Below are positions 1 to 8,772 of a stretch of 64,000 nt of DNA, piece by piece. Position 1 is the stretch's first letter. Each line of letters starts with the position of its first letter. Both the position numbers and the translations under genes were made by a program. The notes under the pieces are model-generated. The model searched no databases. It worked only from the letters and a program-made list of their open reading frames with translations, and was not told the origin of the DNA. The DNA is from Bacteroidales bacterium UBA5206. GTDB lineage: Bacteria > Bacteroidota > Bacteroidia > Bacteroidales > Tenuifilaceae. The stretch covers positions 1-64,000 of the forward strand of contig DHVO01000089.1 in the NCBI GenBank assembly GCA_002412705.1. Direction: 5' to 3'.

Positions 1-2
1 TA

Positions 3-122
3 TCGGCCGATAAGAAGCACCTTTTTGTTCACGCCATGTACATCCCCAATGCCGATTCCGAGGCTTTGGTTAAGGAGCTAAAGAATGGATTTGAGCGCCG
101 CGTTATTAAAGTTTTCCGTTAA
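3..122 (+). CDS. mnhE: Na+/H+ antiporter subunit E (MrpE/MnhE), C-terminal end only
   Basis: This is the tail of a gene that begins before the window. The frame is open from base 3 and encodes about 39 residues ending in GFERRVIKVFR, followed by TAA. The GFE-R-I ending is typical of MrpE, a small membrane subunit of the multi-subunit Mrp/Mnh antiporter, which exchanges monovalent cations for protons across the inner membrane. The assignment rests mainly on position: subunits F and G follow directly and F overlaps this gene by 38 bases, the usual E-F-G order. Too little is present to judge the membrane part. Confidence 0.7.
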   Translation, partial: SADKKHLFVHAMYIPNADSEALVKELKNGFERRVIKVFR

Positions 123-405
123 AATTGAGCCGTTTATGACCCTGATGCAAATAATACTTTCGGTTGTTCTTGTTGTGCTATCGGCTAGCATGCTTCTGGT
201 TCTTTATCGGTTTATTAAAGGGCCATCGCTTCCCGATAGGGTAACCGCTTTCGACCTTGTAACCACCATTGTAATTGCAATGATTGCCGTTTTCTCTATT
301 CTGTGGGAGTCAACTCACTTTATGGATGTGGCCGTGGTGCTATCGCTTATAGCCTTTTTAGGTTCCATGTCGTTTGCTTTTTACTTAACTAAAAGACGAA
401 AATAA
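85..405 (+). CDS. mnhF: Na+/H+ antiporter subunit F (MrpF/MnhF)
   Basis: Small integral membrane subunit of the Mrp/Mnh monovalent cation/proton antiporter. The 106-aa product has three hydrophobic segments (about residues 20-40, 55-72 and 78-98) and the family signature RFIKGPSLPDRVTAFD near residues 42-57. Members are usually about 90 aa, so Met18 (base 136), which sits directly before the first membrane segment, is a credible alternative start. I kept base 85 because an AAGGAG-like sequence lies 7-8 bases upstream and the overlap with subunit E is typical of translational coupling. The stop overlaps the start of subunit G (TAATG). Confidence 0.88.
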   Translation: MDLSAALLKFSVKIEPFMTLMQIILSVVLVVLSASMLLVLYRFIKGPSLPDRVTAFDLVTTIVIAMIAVFSILWESTHFMDVAVVLSLIAFLGSMSFAFYLTKRRK

Positions 406-1271
406 TGCCACTACACGATATCATTTGCGTAATACTTATACTTAGCGGGGTTGCGTTTATTTTTATTGCATCGATAGGAATAATTCGCTTACCCGATTTT
501 TACCTACGCATGTCGGCAATAACCAAGGCCGCAACGTTGGGGTTGGCGCTAATCCTAATAGGCCTGGCAATCCATTTTGATGAGTTTGGCATTACAGCCA
601 AGGCGCTTATAATTATATCGCTGGTGTTTGTAACCAGTCCTGTAGGAGCCCATGCCATTGCCCGTGCCGCCTATAAGCAGGAGGTTCCGTTTTGGGAAGG
701 AGCTGTGCTTGATGAGCTACAGCAGCTACAAAATCACAAGAAAAGCATTGAGCAGCAGCTGCATGAAAGCCCAACCAACGAGGGTTTGCTTAATGCACTT
801 ATTGATGCTCTGCTTCAGCTACCCGAGGCGCAAGGTGGAAGCCTGCGCTATGCAACCGATGTTGCCCGCCGCTTGCGAAAAGTTAATCCTCTGTTGGGGC
901 ATAGGCGTTTGGCTCAGGTTTTCATGTTGCGTGAGCGTTACGCTTCGGCCGAGGACGAGGCGCAGCAGGCTTGTACCCAATCGGGTTACGTGCAGCAGGA
1001 TGTTTCCCTTTTGGTTGATATCTATCTGGCTCAGAAAAAGTATGTAAAAGCATCATCGGTAGTGGAGGCTGCACTTGCCATTGAAACAGCTGATTATGCG
1101 CTGTATCTGGGAGCCATGATATCTGCAAAGCATGGCGTTAGCCAAACCTTTGGGCTAAAGTGTGCCGAGGGATTCTACTCGCAATCAGATGATGCCACTG
1201 CAAAGGCTCAGGTTGCTGAGTGGGGGCAAATGCTTGCGAGTAGGTTACATGAGAGGTTTATGGGCGCATAG
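405..1271 (+). CDS. mnhG: Na+/H+ antiporter subunit G (MrpG/MnhG) with extra C-terminal helical (TPR-like) domain
   Basis: Residues 1-95 are a normal MrpG: three membrane helices and the signature RLPDFYLRMSAITKAATLG near residues 28-46, ending in the SPVGAHAIARAAY segment. Family members normally stop after about 100-130 residues. This one continues for about 190 more, with no stop and no frameshift visible, into a soluble, alanine-rich, helical region (about residues 100-288) whose A-x-x-L and Y-x-x-A spacing resembles degenerate TPR repeats. Inferred role of the tail: cytoplasmic docking or assembly of the antiporter complex. Last gene of the operon; 98 bases separate it from the next gene. 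Confidence 0.85.
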   Translation: MPLHDIICVILILSGVAFIFIASIGIIRLPDFYLRMSAITKAATLGLALILIGLAIHFDEFGITAKALIIISLVFVTSPVGAHAIARAAYKQEVPFWEGAVLDELQQLQNHKKSIEQQLHESPTNEGLLNALIDALLQLPEAQGGSLRYATDVARRLRKVNPLLGHRRLAQVFMLRERYASAEDEAQQACTQSGYVQQDVSLLVDIYLAQKKYVKASSVVEAALAIETADYALYLGAMISAKHGVSQTFGLKCAEGFYSQSDDATAKAQVAEWGQMLASRLHERFMGA

Positions 1272-1369
1272 CGTTACATATTGCTTTCATTGTCCCACGG
1301 TATTTTCTGCAATAATATCTACATTCACATTTATTTTCCTAGCAACTGGGTATTTTATGCTGTTTGTAA

Positions 1370-2815
1370 ATGGATTGTAGATTAAATATCTCTGTAATAA
1401 GGATTGTATCAGCCTTAGCTCTTGTTTGTTTCACGTTAGCAGCATGCAAAAGGGAAAAGCCGCTAACAATAAACTTTGCTGGCGATGTTATCCTTGACCG
1501 AGGGGTTGATGATGAGTTACGGCTTCATGGCGATACAATTCTGGTTAACGCCATTCATCGTATCAATACAGGTGATTACTTCTTCATAAATAGCGAGGGC
1601 GTTTATGCCGACTCGGGTGTGGGGCAATCCCCAAAGTTTAATCTTAGGGCTCCATCCAACCGTGCCGAGGCGCTAAAAAAGGCAGGAGTTACACATGCTT
1701 CTGTTGCCAATAATCACACATTAGATTTTGGTTTAAGCGGTTTCCACAGCACATTATCGGCACTTACACTCAATGGCATTTGCGCTGTTGGTGAAAATCT
1801 AGAGCCTTCAATAGTGTCCAGCCAAGGAGAAAAAGCAGCAGTTATTGCAGCCAACCTAACTAATTTTCATGGAAACTATTGCGATACCTCATTTACTACC
1901 TTAAAAGGTGCAGTACAATCATTTTCTTTAAAGAATCCGCGTATTCCCCTAATCCTTTACTTGCATTGGGGGCTTGAATATCAAACTCAGCCCCGCAATT
2001 GGCAGCGTCAGCTGGCCATAGCGCTGGTTAGCCTTGGTGCCGATTTAATAATTGGGCATCACCCACATGTGATTCAGGATGTGGAGTTTATTAATGGCGT
2101 TCCCGTTTTTTACAGCATAGGTAATTTTGTTGCCGATGCATACCTGCCCAATACAAGTAAATCGCTAGTTGTTGATGTAAACGTAGAAGATGGACGCTTA
2201 TCTGTAAGGGCAAAACCTCTACAACTAGTGAACTATATGCCCCAAGCAGTTCCTTTTGCTGAGCAGATTCAGTTTGTTGAGGAGAACTTGGGTTCATCTA
2301 CAGGTATCGGATTAGCTTATACTAATGATGTTTGGAACGTAACTGCTGCTAGTGACGTTGATTTTGGAGCGGAATCTAATCTGTGGCTTTTCCCCGCTAG
2401 TCGGTTTACAGCCTCAGTAAAAAGAATGCAAGCAGGTTATTACATCCTTAGCCTTCACACCAAGGGCAATGCTTACAATCCAATCGCTTTGCGAGGTGAT
2501 GTTTCCGAACTGCAAATTGCGGATATCAATAACGATGGTGCTGATGATGTGCTTGTTGGTATAGCAAAATCTGTAAAGTTTGATCCTGTGGTGAAAAAGA
2601 GGTTGAATGCTTTTACGCTTCGCAACGGGAACTTTCAGGCTTTGTGGTTGGGGACCAAGTTTGTGCATGATTTACTTACGTTTAATGTGCTCAGGATTGA
2701 GCATTATAACTATCTTCAAACTGTAGAACAGGATTCTTTGGGTAACCAATATAAGGGCACTTATACCTGGGATAACTTTGGCTTTGCATTGATTAAAATG
2801 GATAAAATTGAATAA
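1370..2815 (+). CDS. CapA-family metallophosphatase-like lipoprotein
   Basis: 481 aa. A hydrophobic signal ends in a lipobox LAAC (Cys26), so an envelope lipoprotein is predicted. The body matches the CapA/PgsA poly-gamma-glutamate-synthesis family (metallophosphatase fold): FAGDVILDRG near residues 36-45, NNHTLDFG near 115, and a GHHPHVIQ...PVFYSIGNF block near 225-250 that supplies metal-binding His/Asn residues. A C-terminal stretch with DINNDGADDVLVG near residue 383 resembles an FG-GAP calcium-binding repeat and is not part of the usual CapA core. The next gene starts 3 bases after its stop, so the two are surely co-transcribed. The family label does not prove polyglutamate synthesis; no pgsB/C-like genes are nearby. 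Confidence 0.8.
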   Translation: MDCRLNISVIRIVSALALVCFTLAACKREKPLTINFAGDVILDRGVDDELRLHGDTILVNAIHRINTGDYFFINSEGVYADSGVGQSPKFNLRAPSNRAEALKKAGVTHASVANNHTLDFGLSGFHSTLSALTLNGICAVGENLEPSIVSSQGEKAAVIAANLTNFHGNYCDTSFTTLKGAVQSFSLKNPRIPLILYLHWGLEYQTQPRNWQRQLAIALVSLGADLIIGHHPHVIQDVEFINGVPVFYSIGNFVADAYLPNTSKSLVVDVNVEDGRLSVRAKPLQLVNYMPQAVPFAEQIQFVEENLGSSTGIGLAYTNDVWNVTAASDVDFGAESNLWLFPASRFTASVKRMQAGYYILSLHTKGNAYNPIALRGDVSELQIADINNDGADDVLVGIAKSVKFDPVVKKRLNAFTLRNGNFQALWLGTKFVHDLLTFNVLRIEHYNYLQTVEQDSLGNQYKGTYTWDNFGFALIKMDKIE

Positions 2816-2818
2816 ATA

Positions 2819-5230
2819 ATGAGAAAGCTTATCACGCAGTTAGCAATACTAATTTTCGCTGTCAGCCTTTGGTGCTGTAACAATACAAAAAAGGACTCAA
2901 GTGCAGATGTTGGCACATTGAGTGATAATGAAACAGAGCAGCTGGATGGGGCTCAAGGCGAGGCTACAACCGTAGTGTATAGTGAGAACAAAGAGTCATT
3001 AAAGGCTTACTATGAGCTTCCTCATATTAAAGAGTTTTACGATTGGCTTAAAGTAAGCTACACTGGCGTTCCTGTAATGGAGATTCCTGCAGATTTATCT
3101 GTAGTACCCTATGATGAGCTCCGATTGCTTCGTAACGAGGTATTCGCAAGGAATGGTTATCTGTTCAACGATGGCTTTTTAAGGGGGTACTTCAACAGGC
3201 AGAAATGGTATATGCCAATATTTGATGTGGATACCTTCAAACTTTCACTTAATGCTGAGGAACGTGGCATTATTGAGAAAATCCTTGCTGAGGAGAATAG
3301 GCGTAAGGAGAACAAGTTTGTGAGCAAAGACGGCAATCAGCTGTACAATGCCGATCTTGTAGTAAACTATAAGCAGTTTGCTTCGGTTCCAAACGAGGTG
3401 GTTTCCGATTTACATGCTACAAATTTTAGCATTGTTGAGGCAAATAGGGCGATGCCATTCTTTGTGTACGATCAGAATGCGTATCAGTACATCCCGCATT
3501 ACATCACTACCGATTTGTATCTGTTTATCCTTCATAAGTACTTCTCATGCTTTTTGGAGAAGTATGACCAGAACTTCTTGTCAAAGGAGCTAAAATCAAT
3601 CCTGGTTGGCAATCAGGAGAGTTTGAATCAGCTGGATAAAAAGGCTGATAAGTCACTAGTTCCTTACATAGAGTGGGCAAAAGCGTACAATGCAATTGCT
3701 CTATATGCAATTACCGATTCACTGAGTGCAGTTCCTGCGGCTTATAACGATATATACAAGGATGAAGTAGAGGCAATAAAGAGCTCAGGCAAACCCGTAC
3801 TTATCCCCAACGATTTTGTTAGCTACAGCGAGCTTAAGCCACGGGGGCATTATGCCAAGAACGATACTCTAAAGCGTTACTTTAGAGCATTTAAGTGGAT
3901 TAGCCTAAATGGGATTGATTTGTCCGATAACGATCAGCTAAAAGGGTTTATTCTTTTTGCTCATACAATTAAGCAGCATGAGGTAAGTAGGAAGCGCATG
4001 GCTAACTATTTAAGCTCGATAGAGAAACTCGCGGGAGTAGAGGATAACTTGTCGTTAACCGATTTAATGAAAGTCCTTCCTAGTGGCGATTTGAAAACGG
4101 TACTAAGTGACGAAGCCGTTAACAAGGTTCGTTCGGAGCTAAAGGGGCTCAATAAGGAGAGGGTAAAAAGGGTGTTTGGTGAGCGATTTAAGGTTAAAGA
4201 GGCCGAAACTCAACGACTATACTTTTTATCTAGTACCCATTCTTTAAGCGGAGAAATCTTTTCAAATCTTGTGCATATTGATTTTGATAGCTCAAAGCGT
4301 CCATTCCCCAGAGGGCTTGATATTCCTGCCGTTTTCGGAAATCGTGAAGCGGAAAGCATTCTGTTAAATGAGTATAAGGATGGAGCAAGTTGGGAGGAGT
4401 TCTCTCCTAGATTAGATAAGCTAAAGAAGCAGTTCTCTGATTTTACCGCGTGGGATAACAACTACGGATTCAAAGGTGTTCAGGTAGCCCTTTCTGCTTG
4501 CGATGAGGAGCAATCCTATCCCGGATTTATGAAAACCAGCGCTTACAATCGAAAGGAGCTTAACACAATGCTAGCTTCTTGGACCCATATTAAGCACGAT
4601 TTAATCCTTTACCAAGAAAAGCCCTTTGCTGCAGAGTGTGGGCAGGGTGGAGGACCAGAACCTCCAATGCATATTAGCTATGTTGAACCCAATATCCAGT
4701 TCTGGAAAAAATCCCTTGAGTTGGTAGATTGGCTAATGGAACTAGCCGAATATGAACCTACTTTTAAAGGCGAGTTAAAGAGAATTCAAACAACGGGAGA
4801 ACTGCTTTATAAAGTGGCTCAAAAAGAAGTGAATGGAGAGGCTGTTACCAAAGATGAGTACGATGCGCTACACTACATTGGTGGTACATTTGAGTATATC
4901 CTATTGGGTTTACTAGAAACCGACCATTTGCCCGATAGAGAAAAGTCAATGGCTCTTATTGCTGATGTGTACGTTTATAATGGAACAAATCTTAATGTGG
5001 CGGTTGGGCATGCCGATGATATTTATGTTGTTGTGCCTATCAACGGGGAGTACCATATTGCCGTTGGTTCCGTTTTCTCGTACTATGAGTTCAGGGATTC
5101 AAAGATTTATAATGATGAGGAGTGGCGAAGCATAGTAGGTACCAATCGCGTTCCCAAACGGCCAGAGTGGTTTAGCCCTTTGCTCCGAAACTGCTCAACT
5201 CTTGAAGGGCAAATGCAGTACCGTTACTAA
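2819..5230 (+). CDS. Secreted YARHG-DUF3160 protein
   Basis: 803 aa with an N-terminal hydrophobic signal ending in a Cys pair near residues 19-20, so it is exported and perhaps a lipoprotein. Residues about 95-160 form a YARHG domain (DELRLLRNEVFARNGY ... YFNRQKWY), a module found in extracellular proteins. The remainder matches DUF3160: the THSLSGEIF and RPFPRGLDIPAVFGN blocks near residues 475 and 498-513, with a conserved GQGGGPEPP stretch near residue 610. Function of the family is unknown. Tightly coupled to the CapA-like gene upstream (3-base gap) and ended by a strong hairpin. The pair probably acts at the cell surface. Confidence 0.78.
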   Translation: MRKLITQLAILIFAVSLWCCNNTKKDSSADVGTLSDNETEQLDGAQGEATTVVYSENKESLKAYYELPHIKEFYDWLKVSYTGVPVMEIPADLSVVPYDELRLLRNEVFARNGYLFNDGFLRGYFNRQKWYMPIFDVDTFKLSLNAEERGIIEKILAEENRRKENKFVSKDGNQLYNADLVVNYKQFASVPNEVVSDLHATNFSIVEANRAMPFFVYDQNAYQYIPHYITTDLYLFILHKYFSCFLEKYDQNFLSKELKSILVGNQESLNQLDKKADKSLVPYIEWAKAYNAIALYAITDSLSAVPAAYNDIYKDEVEAIKSSGKPVLIPNDFVSYSELKPRGHYAKNDTLKRYFRAFKWISLNGIDLSDNDQLKGFILFAHTIKQHEVSRKRMANYLSSIEKLAGVEDNLSLTDLMKVLPSGDLKTVLSDEAVNKVRSELKGLNKERVKRVFGERFKVKEAETQRLYFLSSTHSLSGEIFSNLVHIDFDSSKRPFPRGLDIPAVFGNREAESILLNEYKDGASWEEFSPRLDKLKKQFSDFTAWDNNYGFKGVQVALSACDEEQSYPGFMKTSAYNRKELNTMLASWTHIKHDLILYQEKPFAAECGQGGGPEPPMHISYVEPNIQFWKKSLELVDWLMELAEYEPTFKGELKRIQTTGELLYKVAQKEVNGEAVTKDEYDALHYIGGTFEYILLGLLETDHLPDREKSMALIADVYVYNGTNLNVAVGHADDIYVVVPINGEYHIAVGSVFSYYEFRDSKIYNDEEWRSIVGTNRVPKRPEWFSPLLRNCSTLEGQMQYRY

Positions 5231-5243
5231 TAAGATTGATATA

Positions 5244-5284
5244 AAAATGTCGGGCAACTTAACAGCTAAGTTGTCCGACATTTT
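5244..5284. terminator. Bidirectional hairpin terminator
   Basis: An 18-bp stem (one G-T wobble) with a 5-base loop, flanked by A and T runs on the two sides, lies between convergent genes, so it can stop transcription from either direction. Confidence 0.88.
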
Positions 5285-5309
5285 ATTGTATAGTCAGTCT
5301 TTTACTTTA

Positions 5310-5771
5310 TCATCCCACAAATAGCTCAACCCCCTTTACTGTTAGGTAGGCCCAAATGGCGTATCTAAAGGCTTTGCCTAGAAACATAAACAGCATCACC
5401 TTCCAGCATTTTGCCCTAAAAAAACCTAGTGCAATGGGAATAATATCGCCAATTGCGGGCAGCCAAGCAAAAAAGGCAATGGTAGTGCCGTAGCGTTTTA
5501 CCTTTTGCTCCCATTTTAGTAAGTGTTCCTCTTTTATCTTGAAGTATCGCTCAAGCCACTCCCATTTCCCAAGGTAGCCTATGCCGTAACCTGTAGCACC
5601 GCCCAAAGTGTTACCAACCGTTGCTACAACCGTTGCAATAATGGGGTTTGCTCCGGCAGCTAGTAATCCAATAAATACAAATTCTGAACTTAATGGAACT
5701 ACTGTGGCCGCAAGAAAACTAGCAACAAAAAGTCCGTAGTACCCAAATTCGATAAGTGATTCCAATGGCAA
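5310..5771 (-). CDS. YqaA/DedA-type (SNARE-associated) membrane protein
   Basis: 153-aa polytopic protein with hydrophobic segments near residues 8-30, 42-65, 95-118 and 125-148. The N-terminal AATVVPLSSEFVF block and the central GNTLGGATGYGIGYLGK block match the YqaA branch of the DedA superfamily. DedA proteins are linked to lipid-carrier recycling and membrane homeostasis; for YqaA the substrate is not known. Single gene, with a -7 promoter element only nine bases before the start codon. Confidence 0.82.
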   Translation of the reverse strand: MPLESLIEFGYYGLFVASFLAATVVPLSSEFVFIGLLAAGANPIIATVVATVGNTLGGATGYGIGYLGKWEWLERYFKIKEEHLLKWEQKVKRYGTTIAFFAWLPAIGDIIPIALGFFRAKCWKVMLFMFLGKAFRYAIWAYLTVKGVELFVG

Positions 5772-5779
5772 TTTTTTTG

Positions 5780-5787
5780 CAAAAATA
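5780..5787 (-). promoter_or_regulatory. -7 promoter element for the YqaA gene
   Basis: TATTTTTG on the minus strand fits the Bacteroidota -7 consensus TAnnTTTG. No TTG is seen at the expected -33 position. The implied transcript has almost no leader before the ATG at 5771. Confidence 0.5.
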
Positions 5788-5897
5788 GGCGAATTACAAT
5801 AGGCTACACCATTTTATAAACTACTCAATTTAATAAGAAGTGAACATTAGTCCTTGATATTCGTTTACTTATCTATAAAAAACACACATTAACAATA

Positions 5898-6392
5898 ATG
5901 AAACGATTCGTAATTTATATGCTACTTGTTGCGGCTGTAGCCGCATCGTGCACAAGAGGGGAGAGGCCTACAGGTGAACTGGCAGTACCCATTGTTGATT
6001 ATAGCGGGCTAGAGCCCTATCTTAACAAGAGTAACGATACTACCTACATTGTTAACTTCTGGGCCACATGGTGTACTCCTTGTGTTGAGGAGCTTCCCTA
6101 TTTGGAGAAGCTATCGCGCGAGTACTCTAATGGACCCGTAAAGGTTCTTTTGGTAAACCTCGATTTCCCAAAGTACTACGATTCACGGTTACTCCCTTTT
6201 CTTAAGGAGCACGATATTACGGCACAGGTAATTATGCTTGATGATTCCGATACAAATACATGGATTAATAAGATTAGCCCCGAGTGGCAGGGTTCAATTC
6301 CTGCAACTGTTATATACAGGGGAACTAAGCGCCAGTTCTTTGAGCGGGCCTTTACATATGAGGAACTGGTTGAAATTGTAGAAGAGTTTTAA
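5898..6392 (+). CDS. TlpA-like thiol-disulfide oxidoreductase lipoprotein
   Basis: 164 aa. Signal peptide with lipobox AASC (Cys18), then a thioredoxin fold with FWATWCTPC, redox cysteines Cys59 and Cys62, and the cis-proline region GSIPATV near residues 137-143. Proteins of this type reduce or isomerise periplasmic disulfides, or supply reductant for cytochrome c or metalloprotein maturation. The substrate cannot be told here. Followed after 73 bases by a second thioredoxin-fold gene on the same strand, with a hairpin only after the second, so they probably form one unit. Confidence 0.88.
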   Translation: MKRFVIYMLLVAAVAASCTRGERPTGELAVPIVDYSGLEPYLNKSNDTTYIVNFWATWCTPCVEELPYLEKLSREYSNGPVKVLLVNLDFPKYYDSRLLPFLKEHDITAQVIMLDDSDTNTWINKISPEWQGSIPATVIYRGTKRQFFERAFTYEELVEIVEEF

Positions 6393-6465
6393 TCCAGTCT
6401 ATGCTTTGTGTTTAACTGCCTTTGTTTCACAATTCACGTCTCACCCTAACAACAAAAGTTCAAAA

Positions 6466-7065
6466 ATGAAAACATTACTAATTACGTTAACTATCGCGCT
6501 TGCATCGCTATCTGCATTGGCTCAAGGAGTAAAAGTTGGTGATAAAGCGCCCGACTTTAATCTTAAAAATGTTGATGGCAAAATGGTTGCCCTATCCGAC
6601 TATAAGGACGCCAAGGGTGCTGTGGTAATTTTTACCTGTAACCATTGTCCTTATGCTCAAGCGTATGAGCAGCGCATTATCGATTTGCATAAGACCTATG
6701 CCGCTAAGGGATATCCTGTAATTGCCATAAATCCTAACGATCCTGCAGTTCAGCCCCAAGACTCTTATGAACTAATGCAGCAACGGGCTAAGGACAAGGG
6801 ATACTCATTTGCTTATCTGTTTGATGAAGGGCAACTTGTATATCCCAAGTATGGTGCTACCAAAACACCTCACGTTTACCTTATACAAAAAAGGGGTGCC
6901 GATTTTATGGTTGAGTACATAGGTACAATAGACGATAACTATAAAGATGCTGCCGCAGTGAAGGAGAAATACCTTGCCGATGCTATTGATGCCTTAATAA
7001 AAGGCGATAAGCCAACGCTTGTAAACACAAAGGCAATTGGCTGTAGTATCAAGGTGAAGAAGTAA
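6466..7065 (+). CDS. Secreted peroxiredoxin-like thioredoxin-fold protein
   Basis: 199 aa from the ATG at 6466, which is followed at once by a clear signal peptide (residues 1-20, ending ALAQ). An in-frame ATG at 6406 would put 20 unlikely residues ahead of the signal and is rejected. The mature part has GDKAPDFNL (start of an AhpC/TSA fold) and FTCNHCPYA with cysteines 58 and 61, the signature of the PRX-like-1 subfamily, and a cis-Pro TPHVYLI near residue 145. Predicted periplasmic thiol peroxidase or disulfide reductase; the exact reaction is unknown. Probably co-transcribed with the TlpA-like gene. Confidence 0.85.
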   Translation: MKTLLITLTIALASLSALAQGVKVGDKAPDFNLKNVDGKMVALSDYKDAKGAVVIFTCNHCPYAQAYEQRIIDLHKTYAAKGYPVIAINPNDPAVQPQDSYELMQQRAKDKGYSFAYLFDEGQLVYPKYGATKTPHVYLIQKRGADFMVEYIGTIDDNYKDAAAVKEKYLADAIDALIKGDKPTLVNTKAIGCSIKVKK

Positions 7066-7078
7066 CTTCTGGATAATA

Positions 7079-7115
7079 AAAAACAACCGCAAACAGAATT
7101 TGCGGTTGTTTTTTT
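7079..7115. terminator. Bidirectional hairpin terminator
   Basis: A 13-bp perfect stem with a 5-base loop and flanking A/T runs sits between the thioredoxin-fold gene (+) and rubrerythrin (-). Confidence 0.9.
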
Positions 7116-7136
7116 GGTAGTATAAAGCTATTAATA

Positions 7137-7715
7137 CTAATAGTTTTCGGCTTTTTCTTCAAAGTATGCCGTTGGATGGTCACAAACAGGGCAGTTCTTA
7201 AGGGCTTTTTTCCCTTTATGAACGTATCCGCATTTGCGGCAAACCCACTCAATTTCCTCATCCTTTTCAAAAACCTTGCCCTCTTCAACGTTCTTAAGTA
7301 GCTTAAGGTAACGCTCTTCGTGCTCCTTCTCAACCTTTGCAATCATTTTAAAGGTAGTAGCAATGCGCTTAAAGCCTTCCTGTTCTGCTATTTCGGCAAA
7401 CATGGGGTAAAGGTCTTCCCACTCTTCGTGCTCGCCCATTGCAGCCGCTCTTAGGTTATCAGCAGTGGTGCCTATTACACCTGCAGGGTACGATGCGGTA
7501 ATCTCAACCATTCCCCCTTCAAGGTACTTGAAAAAAGTTTTTGCATGCATCTCCTCCTGCATGGCTGTTTCCATAAAAAGGGCAGCAATTTGCTCGTAAC
7601 CCTCTTCCTTTGCAACCTTAGCAAAAAAGGTGTAACGATTCTTTGCCTGCGATTCGCCTGCAAAGGCTTTTAGCAGATTCTTCTCAGTTTGAGTTCCTTT
7701 TATACTCTTATCCAT
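7137..7715 (-). CDS. rbr: Rubrerythrin
   Basis: 192 aa, full length. The N-terminal ferritin-like four-helix part carries diiron ligands (Glu21, EEMH at 54-57, Glu98 region, EKEH at 129-132). The C-terminal rubredoxin-like domain has CRKC (159, 162) and CPVC (175, 178), which bind one iron. Rubrerythrin reduces hydrogen peroxide to water with electrons from NADH via rubredoxin and is typical of anaerobes and microaerophiles. Monocistronic. A weak TATCTTTA element at 7744-7751 could be the -7 site. Confidence 0.97.
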   Translation of the reverse strand: MDKSIKGTQTEKNLLKAFAGESQAKNRYTFFAKVAKEEGYEQIAALFMETAMQEEMHAKTFFKYLEGGMVEITASYPAGVIGTTADNLRAAAMGEHEEWEDLYPMFAEIAEQEGFKRIATTFKMIAKVEKEHEERYLKLLKNVEEGKVFEKDEEIEWVCRKCGYVHKGKKALKNCPVCDHPTAYFEEKAENY

Positions 7716-8018
7716 GGTGTTTAATTTTTGGGGTAATGAAGCTTAAAGATAGGTAAATTAGATACGCATTATGCTCTAGCTAATCTATTTAGACTTTCTC
7801 TATTTTAGCTGAGCATTAGGCTTTTCTTATGGATTTTATGCCGATTGTAGAATCTTATTCTAGCAATGCGTTGCGAACCCAATGGGTTTAAATCTGTTTT
7901 TTAGTTTGTTCCTAGTTCTGAAACAAAAGCTAATGTATGTTGAATGCTTTTGACCATGCTTTGAAATCCACTACATTAGCCTTGTAAATACAAATTGTAC
8001 CATAAATAAGAGCAGTTT
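7716..8018. other. Intergenic region, divergent
   Basis: 303 bases between the divergent rubrerythrin and DUF4919 genes. It should hold both promoters. Apart from the weak TATCTTTA element I see no convincing site, RNA gene or short coding frame. Confidence 0.5.
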
Positions 8019-8705
8019 ATGAATAAACTTATTGTATCATTATCCTTCCTGCTAGTATCGTCTCTATCGTTGGCACAGCAGTGGGTTTTTGAAAAGCCTA
8101 ACTATGCTGATATCGAAAAAAATATCGCACTTCAGGGTAGTAACCTCTTTTATTCCAATCTTATGGCGCGGTTTAACCTTGCCGATACCACAATGTCGCT
8201 GGAGGAGAAGCGCCACCTTTACTATGGCTACACTTTCCACTCCAATTACTCGCCTTATGGTAGCTCTACCTATCGCGATAGCGTGAGCGCAATTTACAGA
8301 AAGGACTCCCTGGTTGCAGCCGATTACCGGCTTATGATTGCATTCTGCGATTCCATGCTACAGGCTAACCCCTTCGATTTTCAAGCGCTTGGGTCAAAGG
8401 TTTATGCCTACGACCAGCAGGGCGATACTACAAAAGCGTTTGAGAACCTAAAGCGAATGAGTTTTATTGTTGATGCCATAGTAAGCTCTGGTGATGGGGT
8501 TTCCAAAGAGACGGCTTTTTATGTGATTCAAACCTCGCATGAGTACTTCTTGCTTGATATTCTCGGCTTTCAGTTTGGTGGTTCGCAAAGCCTAATTGGT
8601 CACTACGACTACCTTACTGTGCAACCTAACGAGGCTGATATAGAGGGCGTTTACTTTGACGTGAGTCCATGCCTGAGCTCCTTGTCGAAACAAATGGAAA
8701 AGTAG
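8019..8705 (+). CDS. DUF4919 secreted protein
   Basis: 228 aa with a clear signal peptide (residues 1-19, ending SLAQ). The mature protein has the DUF4919 pattern: YADIEKNIAL at the start, YYGYTFHSNYSPY near residues 68-80, and a helical DSMLQANPFDFQALGSKVYAY segment that looks like one TPR-like pair. The family is common in Bacteroidota and has no known function. A periplasmic or outer-membrane location is inferred. Single gene with no operon partner. Confidence 0.8.
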   Translation: MNKLIVSLSFLLVSSLSLAQQWVFEKPNYADIEKNIALQGSNLFYSNLMARFNLADTTMSLEEKRHLYYGYTFHSNYSPYGSSTYRDSVSAIYRKDSLVAADYRLMIAFCDSMLQANPFDFQALGSKVYAYDQQGDTTKAFENLKRMSFIVDAIVSSGDGVSKETAFYVIQTSHEYFLLDILGFQFGGSQSLIGHYDYLTVQPNEADIEGVYFDVSPCLSSLSKQMEK

Positions 8706-8772
8706 TTGCCTTTGGTACATCGCTGCGCTTAACTTGTTTAGTATTGCTAACCATTTTCTAAACTTTTTTGGT

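Noticed and set aside
6406..6465. Twenty-residue extension of the peroxiredoxin-like protein
   Set aside because: The ATG at 6466 is followed at once by a textbook signal peptide; the extension is not signal-like.
7049..7342. 97-aa minus-strand frame over the end of rubrerythrin
   Set aside because: Same strand as rubrerythrin in another frame; low-complexity product and it runs through a terminator hairpin.
7716..8018. Small RNA or short gene between rubrerythrin and DUF4919
   Set aside because: No hairpin with a T run, no consensus promoter pointing into it and no frame with protein-like composition.
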